Notes under the pieces: generated by a model
Seen by the model: only the letters and a program-made list of their open reading frames with translations
Told to the model about the DNA's origin: nothing
The model's database searches: none
Assembly: GCA_017548985.1 (NCBI GenBank)
Contig: JAFYYW010000023.1
Span: forward strand, 1-64,000
Length of the DNA stretch: 64,000 nucleotides
Reading direction: 5' to 3'
Source of the DNA: Bacteroidales bacterium
Lineage (GTDB): Bacteria > Bacteroidota > Bacteroidia > Bacteroidales > UBA932
Position numbers and translations under genes: made by a program
Shown: in pieces, positions 51,375-61,017 of the stretch
Position numbering within the stretch: position 1 is the stretch's first letter
Layout: every line of letters begins with the position of its first letter

Positions 51375-52660
51375 AACACGAAATTTGAGATGAATATGAT
51401 GATGACCACTATCGGGGCGACGTACCGTACGAGGAAATAGAACACGTCGAAGATCTTATTGTTGACGGTACCATGGTTGGTGATCTCTTCCCGGACGGCC
51501 TCTTTTTTCATTTTCCAGCCGACAAAGAGGACGACAAGAAGGACACCCGCCGTCAGCAGGAAGTTGGAAGAGAACGCGTCCACCTTGCCGAAAGCGTTCA
51601 TGGAAAACACGCTGGCTATGCCGAGAACCCACGCCAGCAGGAAGACCAGCAAACAGGCCACACCCCGTTTGATCCCTTTCTCCTCAACAAGGAAGGCCAC
51701 ACCTACCTCGATAAGGGATATGCTGGATGTCATCGCGGCGACAACCACAGAGAAAAAGAAAAGGACGGCGACTATGGTACCGATCAACGGGGACGAGGCT
51801 CCCATTCCCGAAAAGACGTGCGGCAGGGTCTGGTAGACAAGGCCCGGGCCGCTGCTCGGGGCGATTCCAGCGGAAAACACCGCAGGCATAATGGCGAATC
51901 CGGCCAGGATGGAGAACATAAGGGCTGCCAGGACTGTCCCCACGCCGGAGGCCACAAGATTCTCATCCTTATGGACATACGAGGAATATGTCACCACGAT
52001 TCCCATTCCGAGGGACATCGAGTAGAAGCTTTGTCCGAGAGCGAAAGCGAAAGTCCTTCCGGTCAGTTTGGAGAAATCCGGTTTGATCAAGTATTCTACA
52101 CCCTTGTCCGCCCCGGGCATATTCACGGAATAAATCATGATCAGCACGATCAGGACGAAAAGGAGGGGAATGGATATCTTATTGAACTTCTCTATGCCAT
52201 CCTTGACACCGAAAGCCACGATGCCGGCGGAACACGCCAGGAAGACCGTGTTGAAAATGAGCGGAACCCATCCCGTGGGACGGAACTCGCCGAAATCCAA
52301 CGTGAAAGACTTGAAGAAATACTCGATTGACCATCCTCCGACAATGCTGTAATAGGAGACGATGACCATTGGGGTTATGACACCCAAATAGCCAAGGGCC
52401 ATCCATCCGCTGCGGGGAGCCAGTTTTTTCATGGCTCCGATGGCGTTGGCGTGAGTCCCTCGCCCAATCACCGCCTCAGACAGGAATATCGGGAAAGAAA
52501 GGATGAAAGAGCAGAGGATATAGACCAGGATAAACGCCGCTCCGCCGTATTCCCCTACCATATATGGGAAACGCCAGATATTGCCCAGGCCTATCGCTGA
52601 TCCGGCCATAGCCATGATCACCGCTGCCCTGCTGCCGAAATGGTCTCTGTTTGTCGCCAT
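51371..52660 (-). CDS. Sodium-dependent NSS-family transporter, copy 1 (429 aa)
   Basis: LeuT-type carrier with the same N-terminal motif (GSAIGLGNIWRFPYMVGEYGGAAF). It differs from copy 2 by a shorter extracellular loop after helix 3. It is preceded upstream on this strand by folA, with a block of repeats between. Substrate unknown. Confidence 0.88.
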   Translation of the reverse strand: MATNRDHFGSRAAVIMAMAGSAIGLGNIWRFPYMVGEYGGAAFILVYILCSFILSFPIFLSEAVIGRGTHANAIGAMKKLAPRSGWMALGYLGVITPMVIVSYYSIVGGWSIEYFFKSFTLDFGEFRPTGWVPLIFNTVFLACSAGIVAFGVKDGIEKFNKISIPLLFVLIVLIMIYSVNMPGADKGVEYLIKPDFSKLTGRTFAFALGQSFYSMSLGMGIVVTYSSYVHKDENLVASGVGTVLAALMFSILAGFAIMPAVFSAGIAPSSGPGLVYQTLPHVFSGMGASSPLIGTIVAVLFFFSVVVAAMTSSISLIEVGVAFLVEEKGIKRGVACLLVFLLAWVLGIASVFSMNAFGKVDAFSSNFLLTAGVLLVVLFVGWKMKKEAVREEITNHGTVNNKIFDVFYFLVRYVAPIVVIIIFISNFVL

Positions 52661-52678
52661 TTGTCTTATTCGTTAATT

Positions 52679-52789
52679 AGATTCTTCGCTAGATTCTTCG
52701 CTTCGCTCAGAATGACAGTTAATTGCTTCGCTTCGCTCAGAATGACAAATATGTCATGCTGAGGAGGTTCTCAACCTCCGAAGCATCTT
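52679..52789. repeat. Family D repeat cluster between folA and the NSS genes
   Basis: A partial copy (52679-52690), a full copy AGATTCTTCGCTTCGCTCAG... (52691-52717), a second copy (52725-52747) and a GGAGGTT/AACCTCC hairpin element (52752-52789) that ends at the folA stop codon. These resemble dispersed elements seen between genes in many genomes. Confidence 0.75.
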
Positions 52790-53279
52790 ATTTCCTTTTG
52801 TAAATCGTGAACTCGTAGCCGTAGCCGGTCTCAGGATCAACCGCGACGGGGGTTGTGGACTCGACTTCCCAGATATCGGGGTCTATCACAGGGAAGAAGG
52901 TGTCGGCGTCCTCGATCGTGGTGTGGACGTGGGTTATATAAAGCTTGTCCGCTGTCGGCAGGGCCTGGCGATAAGTCTCACCGCCGCCCATGACAAAGAC
53001 TTTGTCTCCTTCCACCACGCTGTAAGCCTCCTCAAGGCTAGCCACTTCTTTGACTCCCTCTGGCTTGTCTGGCCAAGGAAAAATTGATATGACAACATTG
53101 TCTCGCTTCGGAAGTGGCTTGCCTCCAATGGATTGGAACGTCATCCACCCCATAATCACAGGACATCCTGTCGTTGTCTGGCGGAAATACCTCATATCCT
53201 CCGCGATATGCCAAAGGAGGGCATTCGCTTTTCCGATGGCGCGGTTATCGGCTATCGCGACTATTATACATTTTTCCAT
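52788..53279 (-). CDS. folA: Dihydrofolate reductase (163 aa)
   Basis: Reduces dihydrofolate to THF. VAIADNRAIGKANALLWHIAEDMRYFRQTT, the GRKTFESI-like GWMTFQSIGGKPLPKRDNVVIS and FVMGGGETYRQALP are the family blocks. It lies directly downstream of thyA, which makes dihydrofolate, so the pair forms the thymidylate cycle. Two 31-bp direct repeats lie on either side. Confidence 0.93.
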   Translation of the reverse strand: MEKCIIVAIADNRAIGKANALLWHIAEDMRYFRQTTTGCPVIMGWMTFQSIGGKPLPKRDNVVISIFPWPDKPEGVKEVASLEEAYSVVEGDKVFVMGGGETYRQALPTADKLYITHVHTTIEDADTFFPVIDPDIWEVESTTPVAVDPETGYGYEFTIYKRK

Positions 53280-53306
53280 ATTCTTTTCTCTTTGTTCGTT
53301 TTCATT

Positions 53307-53337
53307 AGATTCTTCGCTTCGCTCAGAATGACAGTTA
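53307..53337. repeat. Family D repeat between thyA and folA
   Basis: A 31-bp copy identical to 52691-52721, ending in the thyA stop codon (TAA on the minus strand). With the copy behind folA it brackets the folA gene in direct orientation. Confidence 0.75.
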
Positions 53338-54129
53338 GACCGCCACGGGGGCTTTTATGGCTGGCCAGGGATCATATCCCTCCAAAGTGAAATCCTCGTA
53401 GACAAAGTCATATATGCTCTTCACGTCCGGATTAAGCACCATCTTCGGCAAGGAACGAGGCTGTCTCGAGAGTTGCTCGCGGACCTGGTCAAAATGGTTG
53501 AGATAGATGTGGGTGTCTCCGGTCGTGTGGATGAACTCCCCTGGTTTAAGACCGCAAACCTGGGCGATCATCATAGTCAGGAGGGCATAAGAAGCGATAT
53601 TGAACGGAACTCCGAGGAAGGTGTCGGCGCTGCGCTGGTAGAGTTGGCAGGAAAGCTTTCCATCGGCGACATAAAACTGGAACAGACAATGGCACGGGGG
53701 AAGGGCCATCTTATCCACCTCTCCGGGATTCCATGCCGAGACAAGGATCCTGCGGGAGTCGGGATTGTTCTTTATCGTCTCGACCACTTGGGTCAACTGA
53801 TCAATCGAACGACCATCAGGAGCGGGCCATGAACGCCACTGGTGGCCGTACACAGGCCCCAGATCCCCGTTCTCGTCAGCCCACTCATCCCATATCGAGA
53901 CACCATGATCCTTCAGGTACTTGATGTTCGTGTCTCCGGAGATGAACCACAGGAGCTCATAGATTATTGACTTGAGGTGAACCTTCTTGGTGGTCAGGAG
54001 GGGGAAGCCTTCCGACAGGTCAAACCTCATCTGATGGCCGAAGACAGACTTCGTGCCGACTCCGGTGCGGTCATGCTTGACCACGCCTTCGTCCATAATC
54101 CTTCTCAACAAGTCCAGATATTGCCTCAT
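53335..54129 (-). CDS. thyA: Thymidylate synthase (264 aa)
   Basis: Methylates dUMP with methylene-THF. The catalytic Cys lies in [29 protein letters not shown] gives the dUMP-binding Arg and the C-terminal region ([13 protein letters not shown]) is the normal end. Its start overlaps the galM stop by 4 nt. The folA gene follows after the repeat. Confidence 0.95.
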   Translation of the reverse strand: MRQYLDLLRRIMDEGVVKHDRTGVGTKSVFGHQMRFDLSEGFPLLTTKKVHLKSIIYELLWFISGDTNIKYLKDHGVSIWDEWADENGDLGPVYGHQWRSWPAPDGRSIDQLTQVVETIKNNPDSRRILVSAWNPGEVDKMALPPCHCLFQFYVADGKLSCQLYQRSADTFLGVPFNIASYALLTMMIAQVCGLKPGEFIHTTGDTHIYLNHFDQVREQLSRQPRSLPKMVLNPDVKSIYDFVYEDFTLEGYDPWPAIKAPVAV

Positions 54130-55175
54130 ACCACGGAGAATTGCCAGATTATCGCCTCTTCAAACGTGTCCTCGGGACGCAGGACCGTTGTGGGGTACTC
54201 TGGTTTGTTCGGAGAATCAGGACAGTGCTGGCACTCAATGGCGACACCCTCATAGTCGAAGTAGGAACGTCCGCACTTTCCGATAGGGCAGCCGGCGAGC
54301 CAGTTTCCGGTGTAAACCTGGACGGCGGGCTGGGTAGTCAGCACCTCCAGCATACGCCCGCTCTGGGGAGAATATAACTTGGCGGCGGACTGAATCTGTC
54401 CTGGCTCGTAACCATTTATCATCCAGCAGTTGTCATAACCCTTTCCATACTTGAGGGCGGGGAAATCCTCGTTTATCTCAGCTCCTATCTTCTTGAATTC
54501 CTGGAAATCCATGGGGGTCCCGGCCACGGGATCCGGCTCTCCGAGAGGAATCAGGGTATCGTCTGTCGGAAGATATACGGAAGCGTTAAGTTTCAGCTCA
54601 TGACCGAGTATATCCCCATTACCTTCACCGTTGAGGTTGAAATAGGCGTGGTTGGTAAGGTTTATCACGGTGGCCTTGTCAGACCTGGCGGTAAGATAGA
54701 GCTTGAGGGCGTTGTCATCACCCCACTCGTAACGGGCGACAACCTTCACGTTGCCCGGATATCCCGCCTCGCCGTCCTCGGCGAAATACATGAATTCGAC
54801 CGCATCCTCGGCTATCCTGCTGTCCCACACTTGGTTCTGAAAACCCTGGGGACCTCCGTGAAGGTGGTTGGGGCCGTTGTTTATCGGCAGGGTGTATTTA
54901 ACGCCATCAAGGGTGAACTTCCCTTTGGCGATCCTGTTGGCATACCTTCCGGGGCATTTTCCGGCGCATGGGCCGTCAGCGAAATAGCTCGCGGCCTCAG
55001 GATAACCCAAGACCACATCAGCAAGCTTTCCGTCCTTGTCCGGAACAGCAATGGAGACGATTCCGGCTCCGACACTGGAGAGCCTGACGAACGCGCCGCT
55101 CCCGTTCTGGATAGTGTAAAGGATAATCTCTTTTCCGTCAGGGCCTTTGCCCCAAATTTCCTTTGTGATCTTCAT
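54126..55175 (-). CDS. galM: Aldose 1-epimerase (349 aa)
   Basis: Mutarotates galactose or glucose. [18 protein letters not shown] (catalytic His region), [22 protein letters not shown] (second His) and a late acidic residue in [18 protein letters not shown] are the family sites. It starts 11 nt after the thioredoxin-like lipoprotein gene and is coupled to thyA. galK is at 61.7 kb. Confidence 0.92.
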   Translation of the reverse strand: MKITKEIWGKGPDGKEIILYTIQNGSGAFVRLSSVGAGIVSIAVPDKDGKLADVVLGYPEAASYFADGPCAGKCPGRYANRIAKGKFTLDGVKYTLPINNGPNHLHGGPQGFQNQVWDSRIAEDAVEFMYFAEDGEAGYPGNVKVVARYEWGDDNALKLYLTARSDKATVINLTNHAYFNLNGEGNGDILGHELKLNASVYLPTDDTLIPLGEPDPVAGTPMDFQEFKKIGAEINEDFPALKYGKGYDNCWMINGYEPGQIQSAAKLYSPQSGRMLEVLTTQPAVQVYTGNWLAGCPIGKCGRSYFDYEGVAIECQHCPDSPNKPEYPTTVLRPEDTFEEAIIWQFSVV

Positions 55176-55186
55176 ATCGTTAGTGT

Positions 55187-56140
55187 TTAAATATTCTCAA
55201 GATAAGGAAGGACCTTCTCAATCGGAGCGTCTTTCAATATCACCTTCTTGTCTTTGTCCAGAAGATACAAAGAAGGGATAGCCCGGACGTTGTAAGTCAG
55301 GTCTTTCCGGATGATATAGTCCTGGTCGTAACCATTTGTCCACGCCTTTGGATATTCAGAAGCCAACCCCTTCCATTTGTCTACCTCAAGGTCGATGTAC
55401 AAGTTGACCACCGCGATCTTACCGGTGGTTATCGCGTTATTGAAACGGTCATTCCCCGTGAGGGTGGAAATCACTTCCTCGCAGTTGGGACAGCCCGGAT
55501 TGGTGAAAAGCAGCAAGACATAATCGGCCTTTATCCCGTAAAGGGTCCGGACACGTCCGTCAAGACCTGTGAACCTTATGTCGGCGGCATTGGTGCCGAC
55601 TTGGTTCAAAGAGCACATAAGCGCGTCCCTTGAATATGCGGGTCTCATCTCTTCCGGGGTCAAGTCCGAACCGGCCAGGCCTTTGATATATGGCAAGTAC
55701 AAATCCTCGTCACGGACCGGAGAGTTCGGATCATAGAGATATTTCTCAACCATCCTCATAAAATAACCATACACGTTAGAAGATGGGTTCTTTGTCTGGA
55801 AATCGTTGATTTTCTGGAAGAAACCGTCCATGGCCTTGATCGCGGTGGGACGCTCGCAAACGGTCTCCAGTATTGTCACGAACCTGCCGACGGCGGATTC
55901 CACATCATCCGCCGGCACACCGTTGACCAAAGATGAGTCACAAGGATAAACACCCGAGAGGAACGCGTCCCAGAAATGGGTAGCTACGTATCCCGCGATT
56001 TCCTGCGGATCAGTCACGACAGATGGCACCTGTGGGGGCGGCGGGAAACTCCGGCGTGCCGGGCTCTTGACCTTTCCGCCGCAAGAGGCGAGAAGGATAA
56101 CCGCTGCCAGAATCATGGAAAACTGTCGAAAAACCCGCAT
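55187..56140 (-). CDS. DUF5106/thioredoxin-like lipoprotein (317 aa)
   Basis: Signal peptide ending LASC (Cys near residue 20), a helical DUF5106-like part (about 50-190) and a C-terminal thioredoxin-like domain with CPNC (LLLFTNPGCPNCEEV) and the cis-Pro site RAIPSLYLLD. Exported Trx-like lipoproteins of this type are frequent in Bacteroidota. The redox partner is unknown. The first gene of the leftward run. Confidence 0.8.
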   Translation of the reverse strand: MRVFRQFSMILAAVILLASCGGKVKSPARRSFPPPPQVPSVVTDPQEIAGYVATHFWDAFLSGVYPCDSSLVNGVPADDVESAVGRFVTILETVCERPTAIKAMDGFFQKINDFQTKNPSSNVYGYFMRMVEKYLYDPNSPVRDEDLYLPYIKGLAGSDLTPEEMRPAYSRDALMCSLNQVGTNAADIRFTGLDGRVRTLYGIKADYVLLLFTNPGCPNCEEVISTLTGNDRFNNAITTGKIAVVNLYIDLEVDKWKGLASEYPKAWTNGYDQDYIIRKDLTYNVRAIPSLYLLDKDKKVILKDAPIEKVLPYLENI

Positions 56141-56160
56141 ATAGAAAACAGTTATTCTTA

Positions 56161-56198
56161 CAAATTTACTTAAAACTTATCAGATTTCTTTATCTTCG
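56161..56198. promoter_or_regulatory. Divergent -7 boxes at 56.2 kb
   Basis: Minus strand TAAATTTG (56168-56161), full match, 20 nt before the DUF5106 gene. Plus strand TATCTTCG (56191-56198) ends only 8 nt before the start at 56207, so that mRNA would be leaderless or nearly so. Confidence 0.45.
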
Positions 56199-56206
56199 TC
56201 CCACAA

Positions 56207-59200
56207 ATGAAACGATTGGCGCTTATCTTACTGCTCGCCCTCTCATGCGGCGCGCTAAAGGCACAGTTCTCTCTTACCGGAGAGGATCCGGGAAGTGTGA
56301 AGTGGATGAGAATGGACACCCCTGGATTCAGGATCATATATCCTGAGGGGGATGACTCACTTGCGGTGGTGTACGGTTCGTGGCTTGAAAAAGCCCGGAC
56401 CGCTGTGGGGTGGTCATCCGGAATGAGCATCGGAGAGTATCACTCCGGCCGGTTGCCTGTCGTTTTGCATGGTTTCAACCATGTCGCCAACGCTTCCGTC
56501 GCATGGGCGCCAAAGAGGATGGATATCTACACTGTCCTGGATCCATATTCACCGACACCTATTCCCTGGGAGAAACTTCTCGCGATTCACGAGGGACGGC
56601 ACGCTTCCCAGATGCAGGCCGGGGCAGGCGGTGGGTTCAAGGTGTTCAACTATCTTGTCGGAGAGTTGGTGGCTGGGGCCGTGGCGGGTATATACCCGGG
56701 GCCGACCCTGTTGGAAGGAGATGCTGTCACGACGGAAACAGCTATGACTCAGTCCGGTAGGGGGCGTCAAGCCTCTTTCCTGGAATATATGGTCCCGGCT
56801 TTAGATTGCGGGGACTACCGGGATTACTGGAGATGGTCCCTGGGGTCCGACAGATACTACACACCTGATCATTATCGGGCCGGATACTTGCTTGTCTCGG
56901 GAATGAGAGTCTTCTTTGACGATCCGCTTTTCACCCAGGAATATTTCTCAAGAGTAAGAAAAATGGGGCTGTTCGTCCTGAACAAGACGGCGAAGGCCAC
57001 CAGCGGGATGAACCTGACAACGTCATTCAACACCATTCTGTCCTCTTACCACGATATCTGGAATTCCGAGGCGAAGGCAAGGGGGCCATTCATGGGAGCC
57101 TCGCAAGTGTCCGCGACCCCTTGGAGGCACACCGTATATTCCGGAACGGTGATTGACAAGGATGGCATCCTTTGGTCCAGGAAAGGAGGACTTACGGTAG
57201 CGAACAGCCTTGTGAGGTCCACTTCGTCTGGAGAAGAGACAAGGGTCTGTTCTTTCGCTTCCTACACCAGCCCATTAGCTTATGACATGGCCGGAGACAG
57301 GGTCTGGTGGTCCGAGAGCGTACCCCACTTGAGATGGTCCTTGGGAGGAACCTCCAGGATCCGCTTCGTGGACACATCAGCCCCCGCGAAGGTTCATGAC
57401 CTGACTGTTTCCGGAAGATATTTCAATCCAGCCCCGTCACCCGACGGAAGGCGGGTCGCCGCGACAGAGTATCCATATAAAGGCGGTTCCAGAATCGTGG
57501 TGCTGAACTCCTCTGACGGAGCCGTTGAGAGGATTATAGAAGCGCCTGATTCGTTGCAATTTACGGAAGCGGCATGGGTAGATGGCAAATTGTTTGCGGC
57601 CGGTCTTTCGGATCACGGTATGGGAATATATGCCCTTGATCCGGTAAGGACTGTTTTAGCCCCTCAACCGGTTGAGTTAGCGACTCTCCGTCCCTACATG
57701 GGCGGGGATCTTGCCAACGGACCTGCCTTGACCTTTATCTGTGACCGGACAGGAACACGCGAGATGTACTTATATGAGCTCGGTTCCGGCTCCTTGAGCC
57801 AGGTCACATCCTCCCGTTATGGGGTGTCCTCCCCTGTATTCAACAACGCGGCCGACACGTTGTTCTATTCCTCGCTGGCTCCAGCTGACAAGCCGGAATC
57901 TTATAAGCAGGGATGGATGATTTACGCCACGCCGGTTAAAGACTTGACTTTGAGGCGTGTATCATTCGACGATATTCACAGGTATCCTGTCGCCGACGCT
58001 CTTTCCGCCCAGGAAAAAAACCTTGCCGGAGATGACTGGGGTTCCATCTCGGAATATTCAGAAACAGAGTTCTCTGAGCCAAGGCCTCATTTGAAGCTTT
58101 CTCCGGCGATCCATTCCTGGGCTCCGGTGTATTTCAACTATGATAACGTGGAAAGCACCAGCCTGGACGAGTATTACAAAACCTCTTCTCCCGGTGCGAC
58201 CGCGATTTTCCAGAATCTGGTTGGGGACGGCGCCGGTTTCGTGGGCTACAGCATCCACCCGGATCCTGACCTGGATGGAATCTGGAGGCATTCCGGGCAC
58301 ATCAAATACACCTATAACGGCCTGTTCCCTGTAATAGAGTTGTCCGCCGATTTCGGAGACAGGGCCGCGAAAGATTACCAGAGGGTCCAGCAGATTAAGG
58401 CGGAAGATAACGCCGTGGCCATATTCACGGCCGGAAAGAGGGTCGCGACAAGGCCATACCTGGATAGCTCCCTGAAGTTGTATATTCCTTTCAATTTCGG
58501 CTCCGGAGGCATCTCAAGAGGGCTTGTGCCGCAGGTTAAATGGCGATTCACCAATGACCGGATCAATGACAAGATCAGCTTCCGGGTAGAAGATGAGGTC
58601 GACGGGGAAAAAAGAGTCAAGGAAGTCTCGACTCTTTACCAGGACAATATTTCATACGTGTCCACTTTGGACTTTTCCCTCAGGGGTTATGTCATGAGGT
58701 CAAAGGCTCCTTCGCAAGTATACCCTTCCCTGGGAATCGGAGGAGAGATCGGACTCAGGACCCGGCCAGGACATTCCCTGTATTACGGCAACACCGCATA
58801 TCTCTACACCTACGGTTATCTTCCGGGAATACTGCAGGATCAGGGAATCCGGCTCTCAGCCACCTTCGGCGCGAAGGTCGGCGGCGGGGAAGTTAGTTTC
58901 CCTGACAGCCCCGTGAATTTCGTCCCGAGGGGTTTCGCGGACAGCAATATCAGGTCTGTAATCAATGCTTGTTCCCCGTTCAGATACAAACTGACCTTTG
59001 ATTACGCCATCAAGTTCCTCAACCTGGACTGGTCCGGACTCAGCCCGATAGCCTACCTCAAGAATTTCACACTCACGCCTTTCGCCGATTATTCTTATCA
59101 GAAATTCGACGTCTCGGAGAAGTATCTCATAAACAAAGCCAAGGTCCAATCCGAGAATTTGATCAGTGTCGGCGCTGACCTTGCCCTCAATCTCGGCAAC

Positions 59201-59332
59201 TTCTTATGGCTGCCTTACGACACCCAGGTCGGTGTCCGTTACGCGAGGAATTTCTGGAAAGAGATCGGGAAATTCAAGACCGAAGGACTCATGAAAGATT
59301 ACTTCGGGGCGATATTCAGTGTTTCGTTGTGA
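56207..59332 (+). CDS. Outer-membrane protein with HExxH and propeller domains (1041 aa)
   Basis: Signal peptide ending LKAQ. HEGRH at residues 128-132 (LAIHEGRHASQM) with a candidate third ligand Glu170 (LLEGDAVTTETA) gives a gluzincin-type zinc site. Residues of about 290-620 look like TolB/PD40-type propeller blades (SPDGRRVAATEYPYKGGSRIVVLNS). About 650-1041 is a beta-barrel ending FSVSL. I infer a surface or outer-membrane peptidase-like protein. The family is not one I can name. Confidence 0.65.
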   Translation: MKRLALILLLALSCGALKAQFSLTGEDPGSVKWMRMDTPGFRIIYPEGDDSLAVVYGSWLEKARTAVGWSSGMSIGEYHSGRLPVVLHGFNHVANASVAWAPKRMDIYTVLDPYSPTPIPWEKLLAIHEGRHASQMQAGAGGGFKVFNYLVGELVAGAVAGIYPGPTLLEGDAVTTETAMTQSGRGRQASFLEYMVPALDCGDYRDYWRWSLGSDRYYTPDHYRAGYLLVSGMRVFFDDPLFTQEYFSRVRKMGLFVLNKTAKATSGMNLTTSFNTILSSYHDIWNSEAKARGPFMGASQVSATPWRHTVYSGTVIDKDGILWSRKGGLTVANSLVRSTSSGEETRVCSFASYTSPLAYDMAGDRVWWSESVPHLRWSLGGTSRIRFVDTSAPAKVHDLTVSGRYFNPAPSPDGRRVAATEYPYKGGSRIVVLNSSDGAVERIIEAPDSLQFTEAAWVDGKLFAAGLSDHGMGIYALDPVRTVLAPQPVELATLRPYMGGDLANGPALTFICDRTGTREMYLYELGSGSLSQVTSSRYGVSSPVFNNAADTLFYSSLAPADKPESYKQGWMIYATPVKDLTLRRVSFDDIHRYPVADALSAQEKNLAGDDWGSISEYSETEFSEPRPHLKLSPAIHSWAPVYFNYDNVESTSLDEYYKTSSPGATAIFQNLVGDGAGFVGYSIHPDPDLDGIWRHSGHIKYTYNGLFPVIELSADFGDRAAKDYQRVQQIKAEDNAVAIFTAGKRVATRPYLDSSLKLYIPFNFGSGGISRGLVPQVKWRFTNDRINDKISFRVEDEVDGEKRVKEVSTLYQDNISYVSTLDFSLRGYVMRSKAPSQVYPSLGIGGEIGLRTRPGHSLYYGNTAYLYTYGYLPGILQDQGIRLSATFGAKVGGGEVSFPDSPVNFVPRGFADSNIRSVINACSPFRYKLTFDYAIKFLNLDWSGLSPIAYLKNFTLTPFADYSYQKFDVSEKYLINKAKVQSENLISVGADLALNLGNFLWLPYDTQVGVRYARNFWKEIGKFKTEGLMKDYFGAIFSVSL

Positions 59333-59340
59333 TTTTTTCT

Positions 59341-59348
59341 TATATTTG
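59341..59348 (+). promoter_or_regulatory. -7 box (TATATTTG) of the YeiH-type gene
   Basis: Full TAnnTTTG match, 35 nt before the start at 59384. No clear -33 element. Confidence 0.45.
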
Positions 59349-59383
59349 TGAATTAGTAGAACATTTTACTAATTTGTCAATAT

Positions 59384-60736
59384 ATGGAAAAAAGCAAGAC
59401 CGTCCCCGCCTTCTGGGGAAAAGAGGACTGGCAAGCCGTATGGATCGGCTTCATCGTGATCCTAATCGCCTGTGTCGCAGTCCTTACCAAAGCCTTTGAT
59501 TTCTCTGCTGTCAAGTTTTCCACGTGGGCCGTTGGCGAGGCCGCCGCGACAAAGGCGGTTCCTCTCGCCCAGCAACTTGGCGCATGGGTTTTCTGGCGCA
59601 AGCTGATCGTCACGGTTGTTGTGCTCTGCGCTCTTTTCACCCTTGGGGTCAAACTCCAGGGTGGGAGTGTCAAGAAGTACATCCCGGCTTTCCTCTGCCT
59701 GTTCGTGATAGCCCTTGTCGTCCGTTTCATCAGCGCCGAGTTCACCCTCAACCGCTATCTGGAATGGGCTTTCTGGGCTCTTCTCATCGGTCTGTTGATA
59801 TCCAACACCGTAGGGGTTCCCGATTGGCTCAAGCCGGCGATCAAGACCGAGTTTTACATCAAGACCGGTCTCGTCATCATGGGTTTCTCAGTTCTCTTCT
59901 CCAACATCGCGAAGTTCGGGCTCTACGGACTCGGTATCGCGTGGATCGTCACTCCGATTGTCATCATATTCATGTGGTGGCTCGGCACAAAGATTCTGAA
60001 GATTGATAACAAGCCTCTGGTAATAACCTTGGCCTCAGCGACTTCCGTCTGCGGTACCTCTGCAGCTATCGCTACTGGCGCCGCATCTGGAGCCAAGAAG
60101 GACGACCTCTCGATCGCTATCTCGATATCTATCATCTTCACGATTTTGATGATGGTTTTCGAGCCGATGATCATAAAGGCAGTGGGAATGAACCAGCTTA
60201 TGGGAGGTGCCTTGATCGGAGGAACCGTAGATTCCACCGGTGCCGTGGTTCTCGCCGGTAGCGCTCTTGGCCCCGAGGCTGAGCAGGTGGCGTCTCTTGT
60301 CAAGATGATCCAGAATATCCTTATCGGATTCATCGCCTTCGCGGTGGCTATCTTCTTCGCGACGAGGGTTGACAAGACCTCTGAGAAGAAGGTCGGCGCC
60401 GGTGAGATCTGGACCCGCTTCCCTAAATTCATAATCGGTTTCTTCGTCGCCTCGCTGATCGCCTCGTTTGTCATCCAGCCTATCTTCGGCGGCTCTGCGG
60501 TCAAGGAGATCAACGGTGTGCTCGACCAGTACAAGAACTGGGCTTTCGTTCTCGCCTTCACAAGCATCGGACTCGACACCAATTTCAAGGAGTTGGCAAA
60601 GCAGATGCATGGCGGGAAGGTGCTCTGGCTCTACATTGTCGGCCAGGTGTTCAACATCGCCCTCACCTTGTTCGCCGTCTGGTTCCTGCTCTCCGGAGTG
60701 GTCTTTGACGTTCCCGTCCTCGACCTCTTCAAGTAG
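59384..60736 (+). CDS. YeiH-family putative sulfate exporter (450 aa)
   Basis: About 11-12 helices of the Cons_hypoth698 family. ATSVCGTSAAIATGAASG, GGTVDSTGAVVLAGSALG and FTSIGLDTNFKEL are its strong blocks. Often called sulfate exporter, but the substrate is unproven in most cases. The stop overlaps the next GTG by one base. Confidence 0.85.
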   Translation: MEKSKTVPAFWGKEDWQAVWIGFIVILIACVAVLTKAFDFSAVKFSTWAVGEAAATKAVPLAQQLGAWVFWRKLIVTVVVLCALFTLGVKLQGGSVKKYIPAFLCLFVIALVVRFISAEFTLNRYLEWAFWALLIGLLISNTVGVPDWLKPAIKTEFYIKTGLVIMGFSVLFSNIAKFGLYGLGIAWIVTPIVIIFMWWLGTKILKIDNKPLVITLASATSVCGTSAAIATGAASGAKKDDLSIAISISIIFTILMMVFEPMIIKAVGMNQLMGGALIGGTVDSTGAVVLAGSALGPEAEQVASLVKMIQNILIGFIAFAVAIFFATRVDKTSEKKVGAGEIWTRFPKFIIGFFVASLIASFVIQPIFGGSAVKEINGVLDQYKNWAFVLAFTSIGLDTNFKELAKQMHGGKVLWLYIVGQVFNIALTLFAVWFLLSGVVFDVPVLDLFK

Positions 60737-61017
60737 TGGCTCTAAAGAAAGAGAAGATATTCAAAGTGGTCACGATCCTCGTGGTGGTGACCATTTTGAT
60801 TTGTGCCGGTTGGATTATGGGGCGGCACCTCGGACTGGTGCCTGAATATGATTTCGGGGCCGGGGCATATTACTATGCCGACATCCCGGGGTTTGAGAAT
60901 ATCCTGAAAGACGAGGGATATCACACGAAGGTACCATACTGGGTGCATGTGGTTCTCTTTCTTTGCTGGGGATGGCTGATGTACCGTCTTTGGGTCTGGA
61001 TTGATAAACGGAAATAA
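60736..61017 (+). CDS. Small membrane protein (93 aa)
   Basis: Two membrane helices (VVTILVVVTILICAGWIMG and WVHVVLFLCWGWLMYRLWVW) around an aromatic loop. GTG start overlapping the exporter stop (TAGTG). No known family. Probably coupled to the exporter. Confidence 0.6.
   Translation: MALKKEKIFKVVTILVVVTILICAGWIMGRHLGLVPEYDFGAGAYYYADIPGFENILKDEGYHTKVPYWVHVVLFLCWGWLMYRLWVWIDKRK

Noticed and set aside
52679..53337. Composite transposon around folA
   Set aside because: The flanking repeats are short (31 bp), also occur elsewhere after stop codons, and no transposase is present.
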